64,000 nucleotides of DNA from CAVTWJ01 sp964525605 (GCA_964525605.1 CAZGKT010000001.1:62001-126000); one strand, 5' to 3'. Shown: positions 1 to 9,318, counted from the first letter of the stretch. Numbers and translations: made by a program. Notes: generated by a model not told the origin, from the letters alone.

Positions 1-346
1 GGAGGGCTCCAAGAATCTGCACAATTATATCAACGGCTTCTTTGTAGGTGAGGGTGGTTTCCTGAATTAGTTGGGCAAGATTTTTTCCATCCACGTATTC
101 CATGACCATGAAAAAAATATTCTCAGCTTTGTCCACAGTCAGTATTTGAACAATATTGGGATGGTCGAGAGAGGCTAAAAGCTTTGGTTCGGCAATAAGA
201 GTGGTGAATTCTTCCTTTTGATTGTGAGGAATTTTTATGGCTACTTTTTTACCGATCCAGGTATCTTCGGCTAGCCAAACCGTTCCAAAGGTACCGCTGC
301 CTTTGATCTCGATGAGCTTATATTTGTCGATGGTGCCTTGAAGCAT
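1..346 (-). CDS. Serine/threonine protein kinase, N-terminal fragment (cut by window edge)
   Basis: About 115 codons read leftward off the window from an ATG at 346. The translation opens MLQGTIDKYKLIEIKGSGTFGTV, a Hanks-type glycine-rich loop (GSGTFGTV) followed by the VAIKI segment with the ATP-anchoring lysine and a conserved glutamate (LIAEPKLL). It continues with LDHPNIVQIL and the hinge MVMEYVDGKNL. These are kinase subdomains I to V. The catalytic loop (HRD) and DFG motif lie beyond the left edge, so activity and any C-terminal sensor or membrane domain cannot be judged. It is probably a soluble bacterial Pkn-type kinase at its N terminus, as the kinase domain begins almost at residue 1. 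Substrate unknown. Confidence 0.9.
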   Translation of the reverse strand, partial: MLQGTIDKYKLIEIKGSGTFGTVWLAEDTWIGKKVAIKIPHNQKEEFTTLIAEPKLLASLDHPNIVQILTVDKAENIFFMVMEYVDGKNLAQLIQETTLTYKEAVDIIVQILGAL

Positions 347-778
347 TCAATAACCTCAATATTTCTTGCACAAAGACTTCCGTACCTATCAAAACCTTAT
401 CAACTCACTTTTTCATATTTTATCAAAGCATTTTCTTCCTGTAACTACCTTCCGATAGGTTCCAGACAGAAATACCTCTTTTTTAACTGTAAAAATTTCC
501 CTGGAAGTCCTCTCCATAACCATCCAACTGGTTATTAGAGGTACAAGACTATGGCAAGGAATGAATTAAAACAGTTGAAAGTATTTTTGAAACAATGATC
601 AAATGAAAAACTTCAGATCAAGTGTTCATTAGCAAGTTAAGAGTTGATATTGGAAAACGATGGGGACAAGTATTTCTTTGAACAACCGACCGTAAGCCAA
701 CTTTTAGACCATTTTACCGAAAGCTGTATATTTCATTTGTTTGTTATTAACAAATCGTTTTTACAAAAACACTTCTTC
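347..778. other. Intergenic region without a gene
   Basis: 432 bases between the kinase start and the purM stop. The sequence is AT-rich and I see no convincing ORF. It holds a possible kinase promoter (417-444) and a small hairpin at about 518-537 (TAACCA/TGGTTA arms). No riboswitch or RNA motif was recognised. Confidence 0.6.
417..444 (-). promoter_or_regulatory. Possible sigma-70 promoter of the kinase gene
   Basis: On the minus strand, TTACAG (-35, 439-444), a 16-base spacer and TAAAAT (-10, 417-422) lie about 70 bases before the kinase ATG. The -35 match is weak (4 of 6). The region is AT-rich, so chance matches are likely. Confidence 0.3.
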
Positions 779-1822
779 TTATATAAAATCAACGCCTTTT
801 ACTCCTGAGACCACTTCGCCGATGATGCAAGGGTTAGCGCCGGTTTTCTCCAATTCAAAAAAGGCTTTCTCCACCTCGTATTTCGCAACAATGATGACCA
901 TCCCTATTCCCATATTGAGTGAACGATAAGACTCGAACTCCGAAAGGTTGCCGATTTTGAGCAACCAGCTGAAGAGTGGGGGAATAACCCATGAACCTTT
1001 CTTGAAGTTGATTCTACAGCCCTCAGGCAACACCCGGGGAGGATTGTCGATGAGTCCTCCACCCGTAATATGAGCCATTGCCTTCACCTGAACCTTGTCC
1101 AAAATAGGAAAAATTTCGCGGTAATAGCTCTTGTGGGGTTTTAAAAGAAGATCGCCGATTGTTCCCTCCAATTCGGGAACCGTGTCGGTATATTCCAATC
1201 CAGCCACTTCCTTAACCAATTTTCGGGCCAAGGAATAACCATTGGTGTGGAGCGAAACGGAAGGTAGGCCGATGCAAATATCACCCGGGGTGACGTTTTG
1301 GCCCCGAATGATCCTTTCCTTCTCCACCACACCTACAATGGTGCCGGCAATGTCGTAATCGCCATCTTTGTAAACCGAAGGCATTTCGGCCGTTTCCCCG
1401 CCTATCAAGACCAAACCCGCCTTGATACATTCATCAGCCATTCCGGAGACAATTTCTTCAACAACCGAAATATCCAATTTCCCAGCAGCGAGATAGTCCA
1501 AAAAGAACAGTGGCTTAGCGCCCTGCACCAGAATGTCGTTGATTGAATGTCCGACGATATCCGCGCCTAATCCTCGATACCGCTTCATCTCGAGACCTAT
1601 TTGTGTTTTCGTTCCTACCCCATCGGTGGAGGAGACCAGAACAGGCTTTTGATATTTCGTTGTGTCAAACTCAAAGAGACCACCAAATAGTCCAATATCA
1701 GAAAGAACCGAATCATTAAAAGTTTTTTTGACGATTTTTTTGATCCGTTGAACAGATTCATTGCCTTTTTCAATATTGACTCCGGCGTCTTCGTAAGAGA
1801 TCTGTTTCAAATATTCCCCCAA
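779..1822 (-). CDS. purM: Phosphoribosylformylglycinamidine cyclo-ligase (AIR synthetase)
   Basis: Catalyses ATP-dependent closure of FGAM to aminoimidazole ribotide, step five of de novo purine synthesis; cytosolic. At 347 residues it has the usual PurM length. Visible family features are the N-terminal YEDAGVNIEKGNE, the central STDGVGTK, and GGETAEMP followed by the HITGGG segment. The start is uncertain. The TTG at 1822 has AAGGA 8 bases upstream; another TTG at 1810 has GGGGG 5 bases upstream, and family members start close to this point. It is separated from the purB-S-Q-L-F run by a diguanylate cyclase gene on the other strand and probably has its own promoter. Confidence 0.97.
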   Translation of the reverse strand: MGEYLKQISYEDAGVNIEKGNESVQRIKKIVKKTFNDSVLSDIGLFGGLFEFDTTKYQKPVLVSSTDGVGTKTQIGLEMKRYRGLGADIVGHSINDILVQGAKPLFFLDYLAAGKLDISVVEEIVSGMADECIKAGLVLIGGETAEMPSVYKDGDYDIAGTIVGVVEKERIIRGQNVTPGDICIGLPSVSLHTNGYSLARKLVKEVAGLEYTDTVPELEGTIGDLLLKPHKSYYREIFPILDKVQVKAMAHITGGGLIDNPPRVLPEGCRINFKKGSWVIPPLFSWLLKIGNLSEFESYRSLNMGIGMVIIVAKYEVEKAFFELEKTGANPCIIGEVVSGVKGVDFI

Positions 1823-1860
1823 TGATTGGTTCCTTGTCGACGGAAGCCAGAAGTTGCCCT

Positions 1861-1889
1861 ATCGTAAAGGGCGGCACAACCAAGGACAA
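1861..1889 (-). promoter_or_regulatory. Possible promoter of purM
   Basis: Minus-strand TTGTCC (1884-1889), 17-base spacer, TACGAT (1861-1866), about 40 bases before the purM start. Each hexamer matches the sigma-70 consensus at 4 of 6. No PurR box was recognised. Confidence 0.35.
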
Positions 1890-1931
1890 GAGGGAAAACT
1901 TGTCACGTACAGAGGATTACGACTGTTTTCT

Positions 1932-1959
1932 TTGGTTCTGATGCTAGCGCGTTTACAAT
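1932..1959 (+). promoter_or_regulatory. Possible promoter of the diguanylate cyclase gene
   Basis: TTGGTT (1932-1937), 16-base spacer, TACAAT (1954-1959), about 50 bases before the ATG. The -10 is good (5 of 6) and the -35 is poor. It sits back to back with the purM promoter candidate in the 187-base divergent region. Confidence 0.35.
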
Positions 1960-2009
1960 AACACTCTGGCCTAAATTAACGCTCTCGACCATAATTTTTC
2001 TAAACTGGA

Positions 2010-3284
2010 ATGATTTTTATGCTTAAAGCCTCGGCGCTTACGAGAAATTGGGTTCTTCTCTACCTAGGGCTATGTTCTCTACCCTTCTTTTTCTTTTTTC
2101 TCAAGCCCTACGAGTTACCGATATTCACCCACCCCTCGTTAAACCCATTTTTCATTTATACCCCCGATCTACTTTTGATTTTGACCGCCCTCCTGGGTTG
2201 GCAGATCGCACAAACACGAATTTTCTGGGCCTCACTGACCGATCTTCTTCTTTACCAATACCTTCTGAACCCAGTCGTTTGGGTTGCCCTTCCGGCTGAT
2301 CGAATACGCACATTCGAGATTCTTGTGGTTGGCTTGCCCCTTTTCTGGTTAATCCTGTTTTCGATAAAGGAAAGTCGACTTTTGAGCGAGCATTCCCTAA
2401 GCCGGATGGCGTTGGCTCTTACGCCACTCCTTCTTCTGCTGACGCTTTCCGGATGGGCGCCCGACATTCATCACCGGCTACTGCATTGGAAATATCTTGA
2501 AGGCAAATTGGCTATTTGGCCCGAACTTTCGATATTCACTGTTTTGACTTTCGTGATTGGAATCTATCTTCTGGATGATGCAAAAATCAAACCTTATCTA
2601 ATGTCGTTTTTTATTACCCGATTTCCCTTTTTACTTGGTTTGTATCTTTCTTTAGCGCTGAACGATCCCGTATTTCAGCCAATGAATCATTTCTTAGTCA
2701 TTTTTTCCTATTTGGCTCTTTCCATCATTTTCCTACATGTCATTTTGAGGATGTATTGGAATAGAGTTTACCTGGACCCTTTGACCAGTGTTTCCAACCG
2801 CCAGGCACTAGATGACAGGCTTCATACACTTTCTGGCCAATACACTCTTGCCATGGTGGACATTGATCACTTCAAGAAATTTAACGATACCTACGGCCAT
2901 TCAGAGGGTGACCATGTACTTAGGATGGTGGCCCAACATCTTGTTTTTCGTCTTGGGAAGGACATTTACCGCTATGGCGGAGAGGAGTTTTGTGTGGTGT
3001 TCGAAGGCGAAAAACGAGACCATGCGGAAACTCAAATGGAAGAAGCCCGAAAATCTTTGGCAGAACGGAAATTCTTCCTGAGGGACCATCGGCGGCGAGA
3101 AGGAGAAAACCCAATTGCTAAGACCGGTAAAAGAGCTAAGAACGCTCATCTCCAAGTCACCATAAGCGTCGGGATCGCAGACCACAAAACAAACTCGCTG
3201 GATTATGTTGAGGTTCTTAAGCGAGCCGATAAGGCGCTTTATACCGCAAAAAACGAAGGAAGAAACCGGGTAGTCAAAGGATGA
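2010..3284 (+). CDS. Membrane-bound diguanylate cyclase (GGDEF domain)
   Basis: Makes cyclic di-GMP from two GTP. The first ~255 residues are a run of hydrophobic helices (about seven or eight membrane segments) with no recognised sensor family. The last ~165 residues are a GGDEF domain with the phosphate-binding DIDHFKKFNDTYGH segment and an intact YGGEEF active-site loop, so it should be active. The inhibitory-site RxxD normally just upstream of GGEEF is not evident (LGKD instead), suggesting weak product feedback. A basic insert (RRREGENPIAKTGKRAKN) precedes the TISVGIA strand. ATGs at 2010 and 2019 are both possible starts; neither has a clear ribosome site. The gene ends 18 bases from the convergent purF. 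Confidence 0.92.
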   Translation: MIFMLKASALTRNWVLLYLGLCSLPFFFFFLKPYELPIFTHPSLNPFFIYTPDLLLILTALLGWQIAQTRIFWASLTDLLLYQYLLNPVVWVALPADRIRTFEILVVGLPLFWLILFSIKESRLLSEHSLSRMALALTPLLLLLTLSGWAPDIHHRLLHWKYLEGKLAIWPELSIFTVLTFVIGIYLLDDAKIKPYLMSFFITRFPFLLGLYLSLALNDPVFQPMNHFLVIFSYLALSIIFLHVILRMYWNRVYLDPLTSVSNRQALDDRLHTLSGQYTLAMVDIDHFKKFNDTYGHSEGDHVLRMVAQHLVFRLGKDIYRYGGEEFCVVFEGEKRDHAETQMEEARKSLAERKFFLRDHRRREGENPIAKTGKRAKNAHLQVTISVGIADHKTNSLDYVEVLKRADKALYTAKNEGRNRVVKG

Positions 3285-3302
3285 TAGAAAATCGTTTTTT
3301 TG

Positions 3303-4718
3303 TCAGCATTTGGCCAATTCAAGGCTGTATTTTTCGGTTTCCTCGTCGAAAGGAACAGGATATTTCCCTGTGAAACAGGCGGTGCAGTGACCCTGGGGAG
3401 TTCCCTCGACGGCCTTCATCATTCCTTCCACTGATAAATACGCCAGGCTATCAACCCTTAGGTAGGTTTTGATCTCTTCCAAACTATGGGTGGCCGCGAT
3501 GAGTTCTTTCCGACTTGGAAAATCCATTCCGTAAAAACACGGCGATATAATAGCGGGAGAGGTAATGCGAAGATGAATCTCTTTGGCCCCCGCGTTGCGG
3601 ATCATCTTGACGATTTTCCGCATGGTGGTTCCCCTCACAATCGAATCATCAATCAAAACCACTCTTTTTCCTTCCATGGACTCCCGAACCGGATTGTATT
3701 TTAGACGCGCACCGAAATCGCGGATGGCTTGATTGGGCTCGATAAAAGTCCGACCAATATAATGGTTACGGATTAGCCCCATTTCGTAAGGAACCTTGGA
3801 TTCCTCAGCGTAACCTGTCGCAGCCATATTAGAAGAATCAGGCACCGGAACCACCACATCAGCCGATACAAATGATTCCTGGGCAAGGATTGCGCCCAAA
3901 CGTTTGCGAACTTTTTGAACACTGGTGTTGTAAATACGGGAATCAGGACGAGCGAAATAAATGTATTCAAAGATACAGGAGGAGTGCGTGACCTCTTCGA
4001 AGGGTTTAATGGAAACAAGTCCATTCTCATTAATTAGAACGATTTCTCCTGGCTCAACATCCCTCACATATTTGGCGTCGATGATGTCAAAAGCGCAGGT
4101 TTCGCTCGCCAAAACCCAGGCGTTGTCCAGCTTCCCAAGGCAGAGTGGCCGAAACCCGTTGGGATCTCTCATGCCAATCAATCCCTCGTCGGAAAGCACC
4201 AACAAAGAATAAGCACCCCGCACCTTTCGCAGGGACTCGATCAGGCTTTCGATTAAGGTATGACTACTGGAACGGGCCAAGAGATGAATGATGACCTCAG
4301 AGTCAACGGTAGAAACAAAGATGGATCCCCGAGCTTCCAGTTCATCGCGAATACGCCGGGCATTGACCAAGTTACCGTTGTGCGCAAGGGCGATAGATCC
4401 TCGTGCGTATTCGACGGCTATTGGTTGGGCATTACGAAGTTGGGAGGAGCCAGTGGTGGAATAACGGACGTGTCCGATGGCGCTGGGGCCGGGCAAGTTT
4501 TTGAAATCCTCTTCGTGAAATATATCGGCAACGAGTCCCATGCGCTTGTGATTGAACAGCTGGCCGTTTTCCATGGTGCAGATGCCAGCCGATTCCTGTC
4601 CCCGATGCTGAAGGGAGTGAAGCCCTAAATAGGTAATTTTGGCCGACTCGGTGTGACCCCATATGCCAAAGACCCCGCACTGATCGTGAGGTTTGTCATC
4701 TCCAGCGTAATAAGCCAC
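3303..4718 (-). CDS. purF: Amidophosphoribosyltransferase, Fe-S (B. subtilis) type
   Basis: First committed step of purine synthesis: PRPP plus glutamine to phosphoribosylamine. GTG start at 4718, chosen because GGAGG lies 6 bases upstream. A 13-residue propeptide precedes Cys14 (QCGVFGIW), which after cleavage is the N-terminal nucleophile of the Ntn glutaminase domain. The PRPP loop VVLIDDSIVRGTT is at residues 353-365. Cys248, Cys394, Cys445 and Cys448 (the last two as CTAC) fit the four ligands of the 4Fe-4S cluster in the B. subtilis-type enzyme, which makes it oxygen sensitive. At 471 residues it is full length. Last gene of the purB-S-Q-L-F run, 60 bases after purL. Confidence 0.97.
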   Translation of the reverse strand: MAYYAGDDKPHDQCGVFGIWGHTESAKITYLGLHSLQHRGQESAGICTMENGQLFNHKRMGLVADIFHEEDFKNLPGPSAIGHVRYSTTGSSQLRNAQPIAVEYARGSIALAHNGNLVNARRIRDELEARGSIFVSTVDSEVIIHLLARSSSHTLIESLIESLRKVRGAYSLLVLSDEGLIGMRDPNGFRPLCLGKLDNAWVLASETCAFDIIDAKYVRDVEPGEIVLINENGLVSIKPFEEVTHSSCIFEYIYFARPDSRIYNTSVQKVRKRLGAILAQESFVSADVVVPVPDSSNMAATGYAEESKVPYEMGLIRNHYIGRTFIEPNQAIRDFGARLKYNPVRESMEGKRVVLIDDSIVRGTTMRKIVKMIRNAGAKEIHLRITSPAIISPCFYGMDFPSRKELIAATHSLEEIKTYLRVDSLAYLSVEGMMKAVEGTPQGHCTACFTGKYPVPFDEETEKYSLELAKC

Positions 4719-4778
4719 AACAGGCCTCCTTTAATTCTTTCCAGAAATCGTAATTTTCATCACTTTCGAATGTTCGCC

Positions 4779-7001
4779 CTAATTCATCATCTTTTCAATG
4801 GCCGTGAAAAACAAGTCCCCCAGTTTCGTGACAGGCGCCTTCAATACATCTACTATTTCCAAATTTTCACCACCGACCATCCCGATTTGGGAAATGGGAA
4901 TGCCGTGAGTTTGAGCCAGGGCTATCACTTCGGAGGCTTTTTCAGGTTTGCAGGATAGGAGTACCCGGCTTTGAGCCTCGCCGTACAGCCGACCATCCAA
5001 CCGGCCACCTCCCGGAAGTAACACTTTAACTCCAAGAAATTTATTTTCGTGGGTCAAGCCGGTAAAACAGCATTCAGCCAGAGCCACTGCAAAACCGCCA
5101 TCCGAGCAGTCGTGGGCGCTTTGAAACAGTTCTTGCTCAGCCCCTGCTACGAGAAAACGGATCAGTTTGTTTTCTTTTTCCAGGTCGAGGCTGGGACACA
5201 GCCCGGTTTTTTGCCCGTGAAGAACCTGAAGATAACGGCTTCCGCCGATGGCGTGGCCAATTTCGCCCAATAGAAAAACCCGGTCACCTTCATTTTTGAA
5301 CCACTGCGTCACCCTTTTTTCAACGTTCTTAAACAAACCCATCATGCCCACAATGGGGGTAGGATCGATGGCCCCGGATGGATTTTCGTTATAAAGGGAA
5401 ACGTTCCCACCTGTGATTGGAATGTTGAAAGCACGGCAGGCGTCTCCGAGTCCAGAAATAACTCGATCGAAATAATAAAAAACTTCAGGTTTTTCAGGGT
5501 TTCCGAAATTCAGGCAGTCCGTCATTCCAATGGGTTCGGCACCTGAGCAAGCGATATTACGGGCTGATTCGGCCACAACGATCTTGGCTCCCTCATAGGG
5601 GTCAAGGGCGCAGTAGGATCCGATGCCATCAATGCACATGGCCAAACCTAACTGAGTGCCCTTTACCCGGAGGACGCCCGCGTCCGAGCCAGGGCGGATC
5701 ATCGTGTTAGAGCGCACCATGTGGTCGTATTGGCGGTAAACCCACCGCTTGCTCGCGAGGGTGGGGTCGGAAAGTAGTTGTTCGAGAATGGATAAAGCGT
5801 CAGTCGCCTCGGGTACCTTGGACTCGTCAAATTCCCGGTGCATCTTCAATATGGCAGGCTCGCTTTTTGCTGGATGATAAACAGGTGCTTCCGTCAGGGA
5901 ATCGGCTGGTACATCAACTATGACATTATCTTTTTCTTTCACCACCATTCGTCCCGTATCGGTGACAAAGCCGATGGTGGCGGCGTGCAGATCCCACTTG
6001 GCTAGAATGTCGTGAACCTTTTGCTCGTAACCGGGCTTGGCCACCAGCAACATCCGTTCTTGAGACTCGGAAAGAAGGATTTCGTAGGGGCTCATACCCT
6101 TTTCCCGCTGGGGAACCTTGGCTACGTCAATTTCGATGCCCGCACCGCCCCGGCTGGCCATTTCGCAGGTCGAACAAGTGAGACCGGCCGCACCCATGTC
6201 TTGGATTCCCACAAGATAGCCCCCGTGGATCAGTTCCAGGGTTGCTTCCATGAGCAGTTTTTCCATGAAGGGATCGGCCACTTGGACCGCGCTGCGTTTC
6301 TCGGTGGATTCGTTGGTGATTTCGGTAGAGGCAAAGGTGGCGCCGTGAATTCCGTCTCGGCCCGTGGTTGCGCCGATATAAATGACCGCATTGTTTAGCC
6401 CGGTCGCCCGGCCCCGGATGATTTGCTCGTGCCGAACCAACCCAACGCTCATGGCATTCACCAAACAGTTTTCGCTATAACTTTCGTCAAAAAGCACTTC
6501 CCCAGCGATGGTGGGAATGCCCATACAGTTGCCGTAATCGGCGATACCGTGCACTACGCCTGAAAAAAGTCGTTTCACCTTCGGGTCGGTCAATGGGCCG
6601 AAGCGAAGAGAGTTGAGGTTGGCGACTGGACGTGCGCCCATGGTGAAGATATCACGCAGGATGCCACCGACGCCGGTGGCAGCGCCCTGATAAGGTTCAA
6701 TGGCTGATGGATGATTATGGGATTCCACCTTGAATGCAACCGCCCAGCCCTCGCCGATATCCATTATACCGGCATTCTCTCCGGGGCCCTGAAGGACTCG
6801 GGGGCCCTTCGTTGGAAGGGTCTTTAAAAGGGCACGAGAGTGCTTGTAACCACAATGTTCACTCCACATGACCGAATAGACCCCCAACTCGGTCAGGTTA
6901 GGCTTTCGATTTAAGATGTCGCAGATGCGCTTGTACTCTTCCTCTTTGAGGCCGTGTTCCATGATAATCTTCGGAGTGATTTCTGCGTTTGGAAGAGTCA
7001 T
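4779..7001 (-). CDS. purL: FGAM synthase subunit II (small-type PurL)
   Basis: ATP-dependent amidation of FGAR to FGAM, using ammonia from PurQ. At 740 residues it is the small PurL that needs separate PurS and PurQ subunits, both encoded just upstream. Family features include EHCGYKHSRALL, the catalytic-histidine region VESHNHPSAIEPYQGAATG and GCxxR-like ATP-binding repeats in both halves. The start ATG overlaps the purQ stop (ATGA at 6998-7001), implying translational coupling and matched stoichiometry. Confidence 0.97.
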   Translation of the reverse strand: MTLPNAEITPKIIMEHGLKEEEYKRICDILNRKPNLTELGVYSVMWSEHCGYKHSRALLKTLPTKGPRVLQGPGENAGIMDIGEGWAVAFKVESHNHPSAIEPYQGAATGVGGILRDIFTMGARPVANLNSLRFGPLTDPKVKRLFSGVVHGIADYGNCMGIPTIAGEVLFDESYSENCLVNAMSVGLVRHEQIIRGRATGLNNAVIYIGATTGRDGIHGATFASTEITNESTEKRSAVQVADPFMEKLLMEATLELIHGGYLVGIQDMGAAGLTCSTCEMASRGGAGIEIDVAKVPQREKGMSPYEILLSESQERMLLVAKPGYEQKVHDILAKWDLHAATIGFVTDTGRMVVKEKDNVIVDVPADSLTEAPVYHPAKSEPAILKMHREFDESKVPEATDALSILEQLLSDPTLASKRWVYRQYDHMVRSNTMIRPGSDAGVLRVKGTQLGLAMCIDGIGSYCALDPYEGAKIVVAESARNIACSGAEPIGMTDCLNFGNPEKPEVFYYFDRVISGLGDACRAFNIPITGGNVSLYNENPSGAIDPTPIVGMMGLFKNVEKRVTQWFKNEGDRVFLLGEIGHAIGGSRYLQVLHGQKTGLCPSLDLEKENKLIRFLVAGAEQELFQSAHDCSDGGFAVALAECCFTGLTHENKFLGVKVLLPGGGRLDGRLYGEAQSRVLLSCKPEKASEVIALAQTHGIPISQIGMVGGENLEIVDVLKAPVTKLGDLFFTAIEKMMN

Positions 7002-7699
7002 TTAGCCGCTCTCGAAAAAGAATCTAGGATAGATTGCCAGATGAACCTGCCGTCCCGGCTGCCCAAGCCATCTTCACAGGATCGGTCCGGATGGGGCATC
7101 AAACCGAAAATATTTCTTTTGTCGTTACAAATTCCCGCCACTGATTTCAGCGAGCCATTAGGATTTGCCTCGGCGGTCGAGGTGCCTTTGGAATCACAGT
7201 AGCGCACAACGACTTGACCTTGACCCTCTAATCTTTTCATCCCCTCGGGGTCGATGTAATAGTTTCCTTCCCCATGGGCAATTGGGAGTTTTAAAACCTG
7301 GCTTTTCTGACAGTCTGCGGTAAAGGGAGTGTTTATTTCCTCCACCCGCACATAGACGTTCTGGCAGATGAACTTCAGGTTTTTGTTTCGGATCAAAGCG
7401 CCCGGAAGCAGGCCAGCCTCGCAAAGGATCTGAAACCCATTACAGATTCCGATGACGGGCCCACCTTTGGATGCGAAATCCGCCACCGATTTCATCACCG
7501 GGGAAAAGCGCGCGATGGCACCGGTGCGAAGATAATCGCCATAGGAAAAACCTCCCGGGACAACCACACAATCGGGATTTTTCAAATCAGTATCCTTGTG
7601 CCAAATCATCTCCACTTTTTGGCCCATCACATCCCGAACCGTGTATTCGCAGTCATGATCGCAGTTGGACCCGGGGAAGACGGTGACGGAAAATTTCAT
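6998..7699 (-). CDS. purQ: FGAM synthase glutaminase subunit (PurQ)
   Basis: Class I glutamine amidotransferase of the PurLQS complex, 233 residues from the ATG at 7699 (MKFSVTVFPGSN). A longer in-frame extension would run into purS and is not needed. The nucleophile is Cys86 in GICNGFQ, with the oxyanion segment GGFSYGDYLR. The histidine is His203 in MPHPDRS. The third triad position is Asp205, where most PurQ have glutamate (HPE). The start overlaps the purS stop as ATGA, and the stop overlaps the purL start. Confidence 0.96.
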   Translation of the reverse strand: MKFSVTVFPGSNCDHDCEYTVRDVMGQKVEMIWHKDTDLKNPDCVVVPGGFSYGDYLRTGAIARFSPVMKSVADFASKGGPVIGICNGFQILCEAGLLPGALIRNKNLKFICQNVYVRVEEINTPFTADCQKSQVLKLPIAHGEGNYYIDPEGMKRLEGQGQVVVRYCDSKGTSTAEANPNGSLKSVAGICNDKRNIFGLMPHPDRSCEDGLGSRDGRFIWQSILDSFSRAAK

Positions 7700-7950
7700 T
7701 TTTTGTCCAGCGTGAATCGATAAGATTCGATGTTGGGGTTTGCCAATAATCGGTCGCATATTTCATCGGCTTTCGATTTTGCCTGTTCCTCGCTTAGCGA
7801 ATCGTCGAATTCAAGCTCAGTATATTTGCCCATTCGAACCCCCGTCACGAATGGATAACCCATTTGGCTCAAGGCGCGCTGAACAGTAGCGCCTTGGGGG
7901 TCCATAACGGAAGGTTTGAGGGTCACGAATACATTAATATGCCAAGCCAT
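7696..7950 (-). CDS. purS: FGAM synthase subunit PurS
   Basis: Small adaptor (84 residues) that lets PurQ dock on PurL. Typical features: an opening beta strand (HINVFVTLKPSVMDPQG), VQRALSQMGY and a closing RFTLDK. The ATG at 7950 is preferred because AGGAG lies 6 bases upstream. An in-frame TTG at 7956 abuts that ribosome site and cannot be used. Sits 24 bases after purB and overlaps purQ by 4 bases. Confidence 0.95.
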   Translation of the reverse strand: MAWHINVFVTLKPSVMDPQGATVQRALSQMGYPFVTGVRMGKYTELEFDDSLSEEQAKSKADEICDRLLANPNIESYRFTLDKK

Positions 7951-7974
7951 GGTCAACTCCTGTGCTCTTCTTTG

Positions 7975-9270
7975 CTAACGAATACCTGCTCTTTTGAAAA
8001 TATATTCCACGTTCCGCAAATGGTATTTCAGGTCGAAACAGGCCTCAATCTCTTGAGGGCTCATTTTTGTCCGAACGCCCTTGTCCTCCAGAACCAATTG
8101 CTTGAAGTTCAGGTCGTTTTTCCAGGCATTCAGAGCATTGCGTTGGACGAGTGCATAGGCTTGCTCCCGCGTGTAACCTTTCCCCACCAAAGCTAGCAAG
8201 ACTTTTTGCGAGGAGACCAACCCCCGGGTCAACTGGATGTTGGCCGCCATGCGTTTTGGGTAGATAGTCAACTTGTCGATGACATTGATGAATTTCTCAA
8301 GCATGTAATTCAAGAGAATAGTGGAATCGGGAAGGATGATTCGTTCAGCGGAAGAATGGGTAATATCCCGCTCGTGCCATAGAGCGACGTTTTCTTGGGC
8401 AGCAAGAGCGTAGCCTCTAATAACTCTGGAAAGGCCGGCGACCCTTTCCGCAGTGAGGGGATTTCTTTTATGCGGCATGGCCGAGGAACCTTTTTGGCCC
8501 TCGGCGAAAAACTCCTCTACCTCCAGAATTTCCGTTCTTTGAAGGTTTCGGATTTCGGTCGAAAATTTCTCCAGGGAAGAAGCAATTACCGCCAGAACAG
8601 AAAGGAGAAAGGCGTGGCGGTCTCTTTGGAGGGTCTGAGTCGAGACGGGGGCTGGTTGAAGCCCCAGTTGGCGACAGACATATTTCTCGACCCGGGGATC
8701 GATGTTGGCCAGGGTACCGACTGCTCCTGAGATTTTGCCCACCGCAACTTGTTTACGGGCCAGTTGGAGCCTTTCTATATTCCGGCCCACCTCGTCATAC
8801 CAAAGGGCCATTTTCAGTCCGAAAGTGACTGGTTCGGCGTGTACCCCATGGGTGCGGCCTATCATGATGGAGAATTTATGGGTTTTCGCCTGCCGATTGA
8901 GAATTTTCCTGAGACGTTGGAGTTGAGCTAAAAGAAGGTCGCAGGAAGCGACCAGTTGTAGGGCCTGAGCCGTGTCAACCACGTCGGTGGAGGTGAGACC
9001 GAGATGAATGAACCGAGAGGAAGGCCCCACGTTCTCGGCCACTGAGGTGAGAAAGGAGATGAGGTCATGATTGGTCCGGCGTTCGTGAAACTCGATGCGT
9101 TTGAGGCTAAACTGGGCTTTCCGGAGGATGATCGAAAGATCTTTTGAAGAAATTTTCTTGAGAGTTGCCCAGGCCCGACAAACCGCCAGTTCCACCTGGA
9201 GCCAACTGTTGAATTTAGATTGCTCGGACCAGATGTTTGTCATCTCCGGAAGGCTGTAACGAAGGATCAA
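7975..9270 (-). CDS. purB: Adenylosuccinate lyase
   Basis: Cleaves SAICAR in the purine pathway and adenylosuccinate in AMP synthesis. 431 residues, normal for the short bacterial type. The fumarase/aspartase signature GSSAMPHKRNP carries the catalytic serine loop. HLGLTSTDVVDTAQALQL and the GRTHGVHAEPVTFG histidine segment are also present. TTG start at 9270: the translation MILRYSLPEMTNIW aligns with the normal family N terminus, and a GGGGG ribosome site sits just before it. First gene of the purB-S-Q-L-F unit. Confidence 0.97.
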   Translation of the reverse strand: MILRYSLPEMTNIWSEQSKFNSWLQVELAVCRAWATLKKISSKDLSIILRKAQFSLKRIEFHERRTNHDLISFLTSVAENVGPSSRFIHLGLTSTDVVDTAQALQLVASCDLLLAQLQRLRKILNRQAKTHKFSIMIGRTHGVHAEPVTFGLKMALWYDEVGRNIERLQLARKQVAVGKISGAVGTLANIDPRVEKYVCRQLGLQPAPVSTQTLQRDRHAFLLSVLAVIASSLEKFSTEIRNLQRTEILEVEEFFAEGQKGSSAMPHKRNPLTAERVAGLSRVIRGYALAAQENVALWHERDITHSSAERIILPDSTILLNYMLEKFINVIDKLTIYPKRMAANIQLTRGLVSSQKVLLALVGKGYTREQAYALVQRNALNAWKNDLNFKQLVLEDKGVRTKMSPQEIEACFDLKYHLRNVEYIFKRAGIR

Positions 9271-9298
9271 AGCGCCCCCTCAAAAAAAGAATTTACGC

Positions 9299-9318
9299 CG
9301 GTTTTAAGCCTAAAACCG
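9299..9318. repeat. Small perfect inverted repeat upstream of purB
   Basis: CGGTTTT and AAAACCG arms of 7 bases with a 6-base loop, in the purB leader. On the minus strand a run of seven T follows, but only after a further 10 bases. That makes it a poor intrinsic terminator. It could be a leader hairpin or operator. Confidence 0.5.

Noticed and set aside
9282..9318. Intrinsic terminator after the Nfu gene
   Set aside because: The hairpin is real but the T-run is 10 bases away, so a functional terminator is doubtful; kept only as an inverted repeat.
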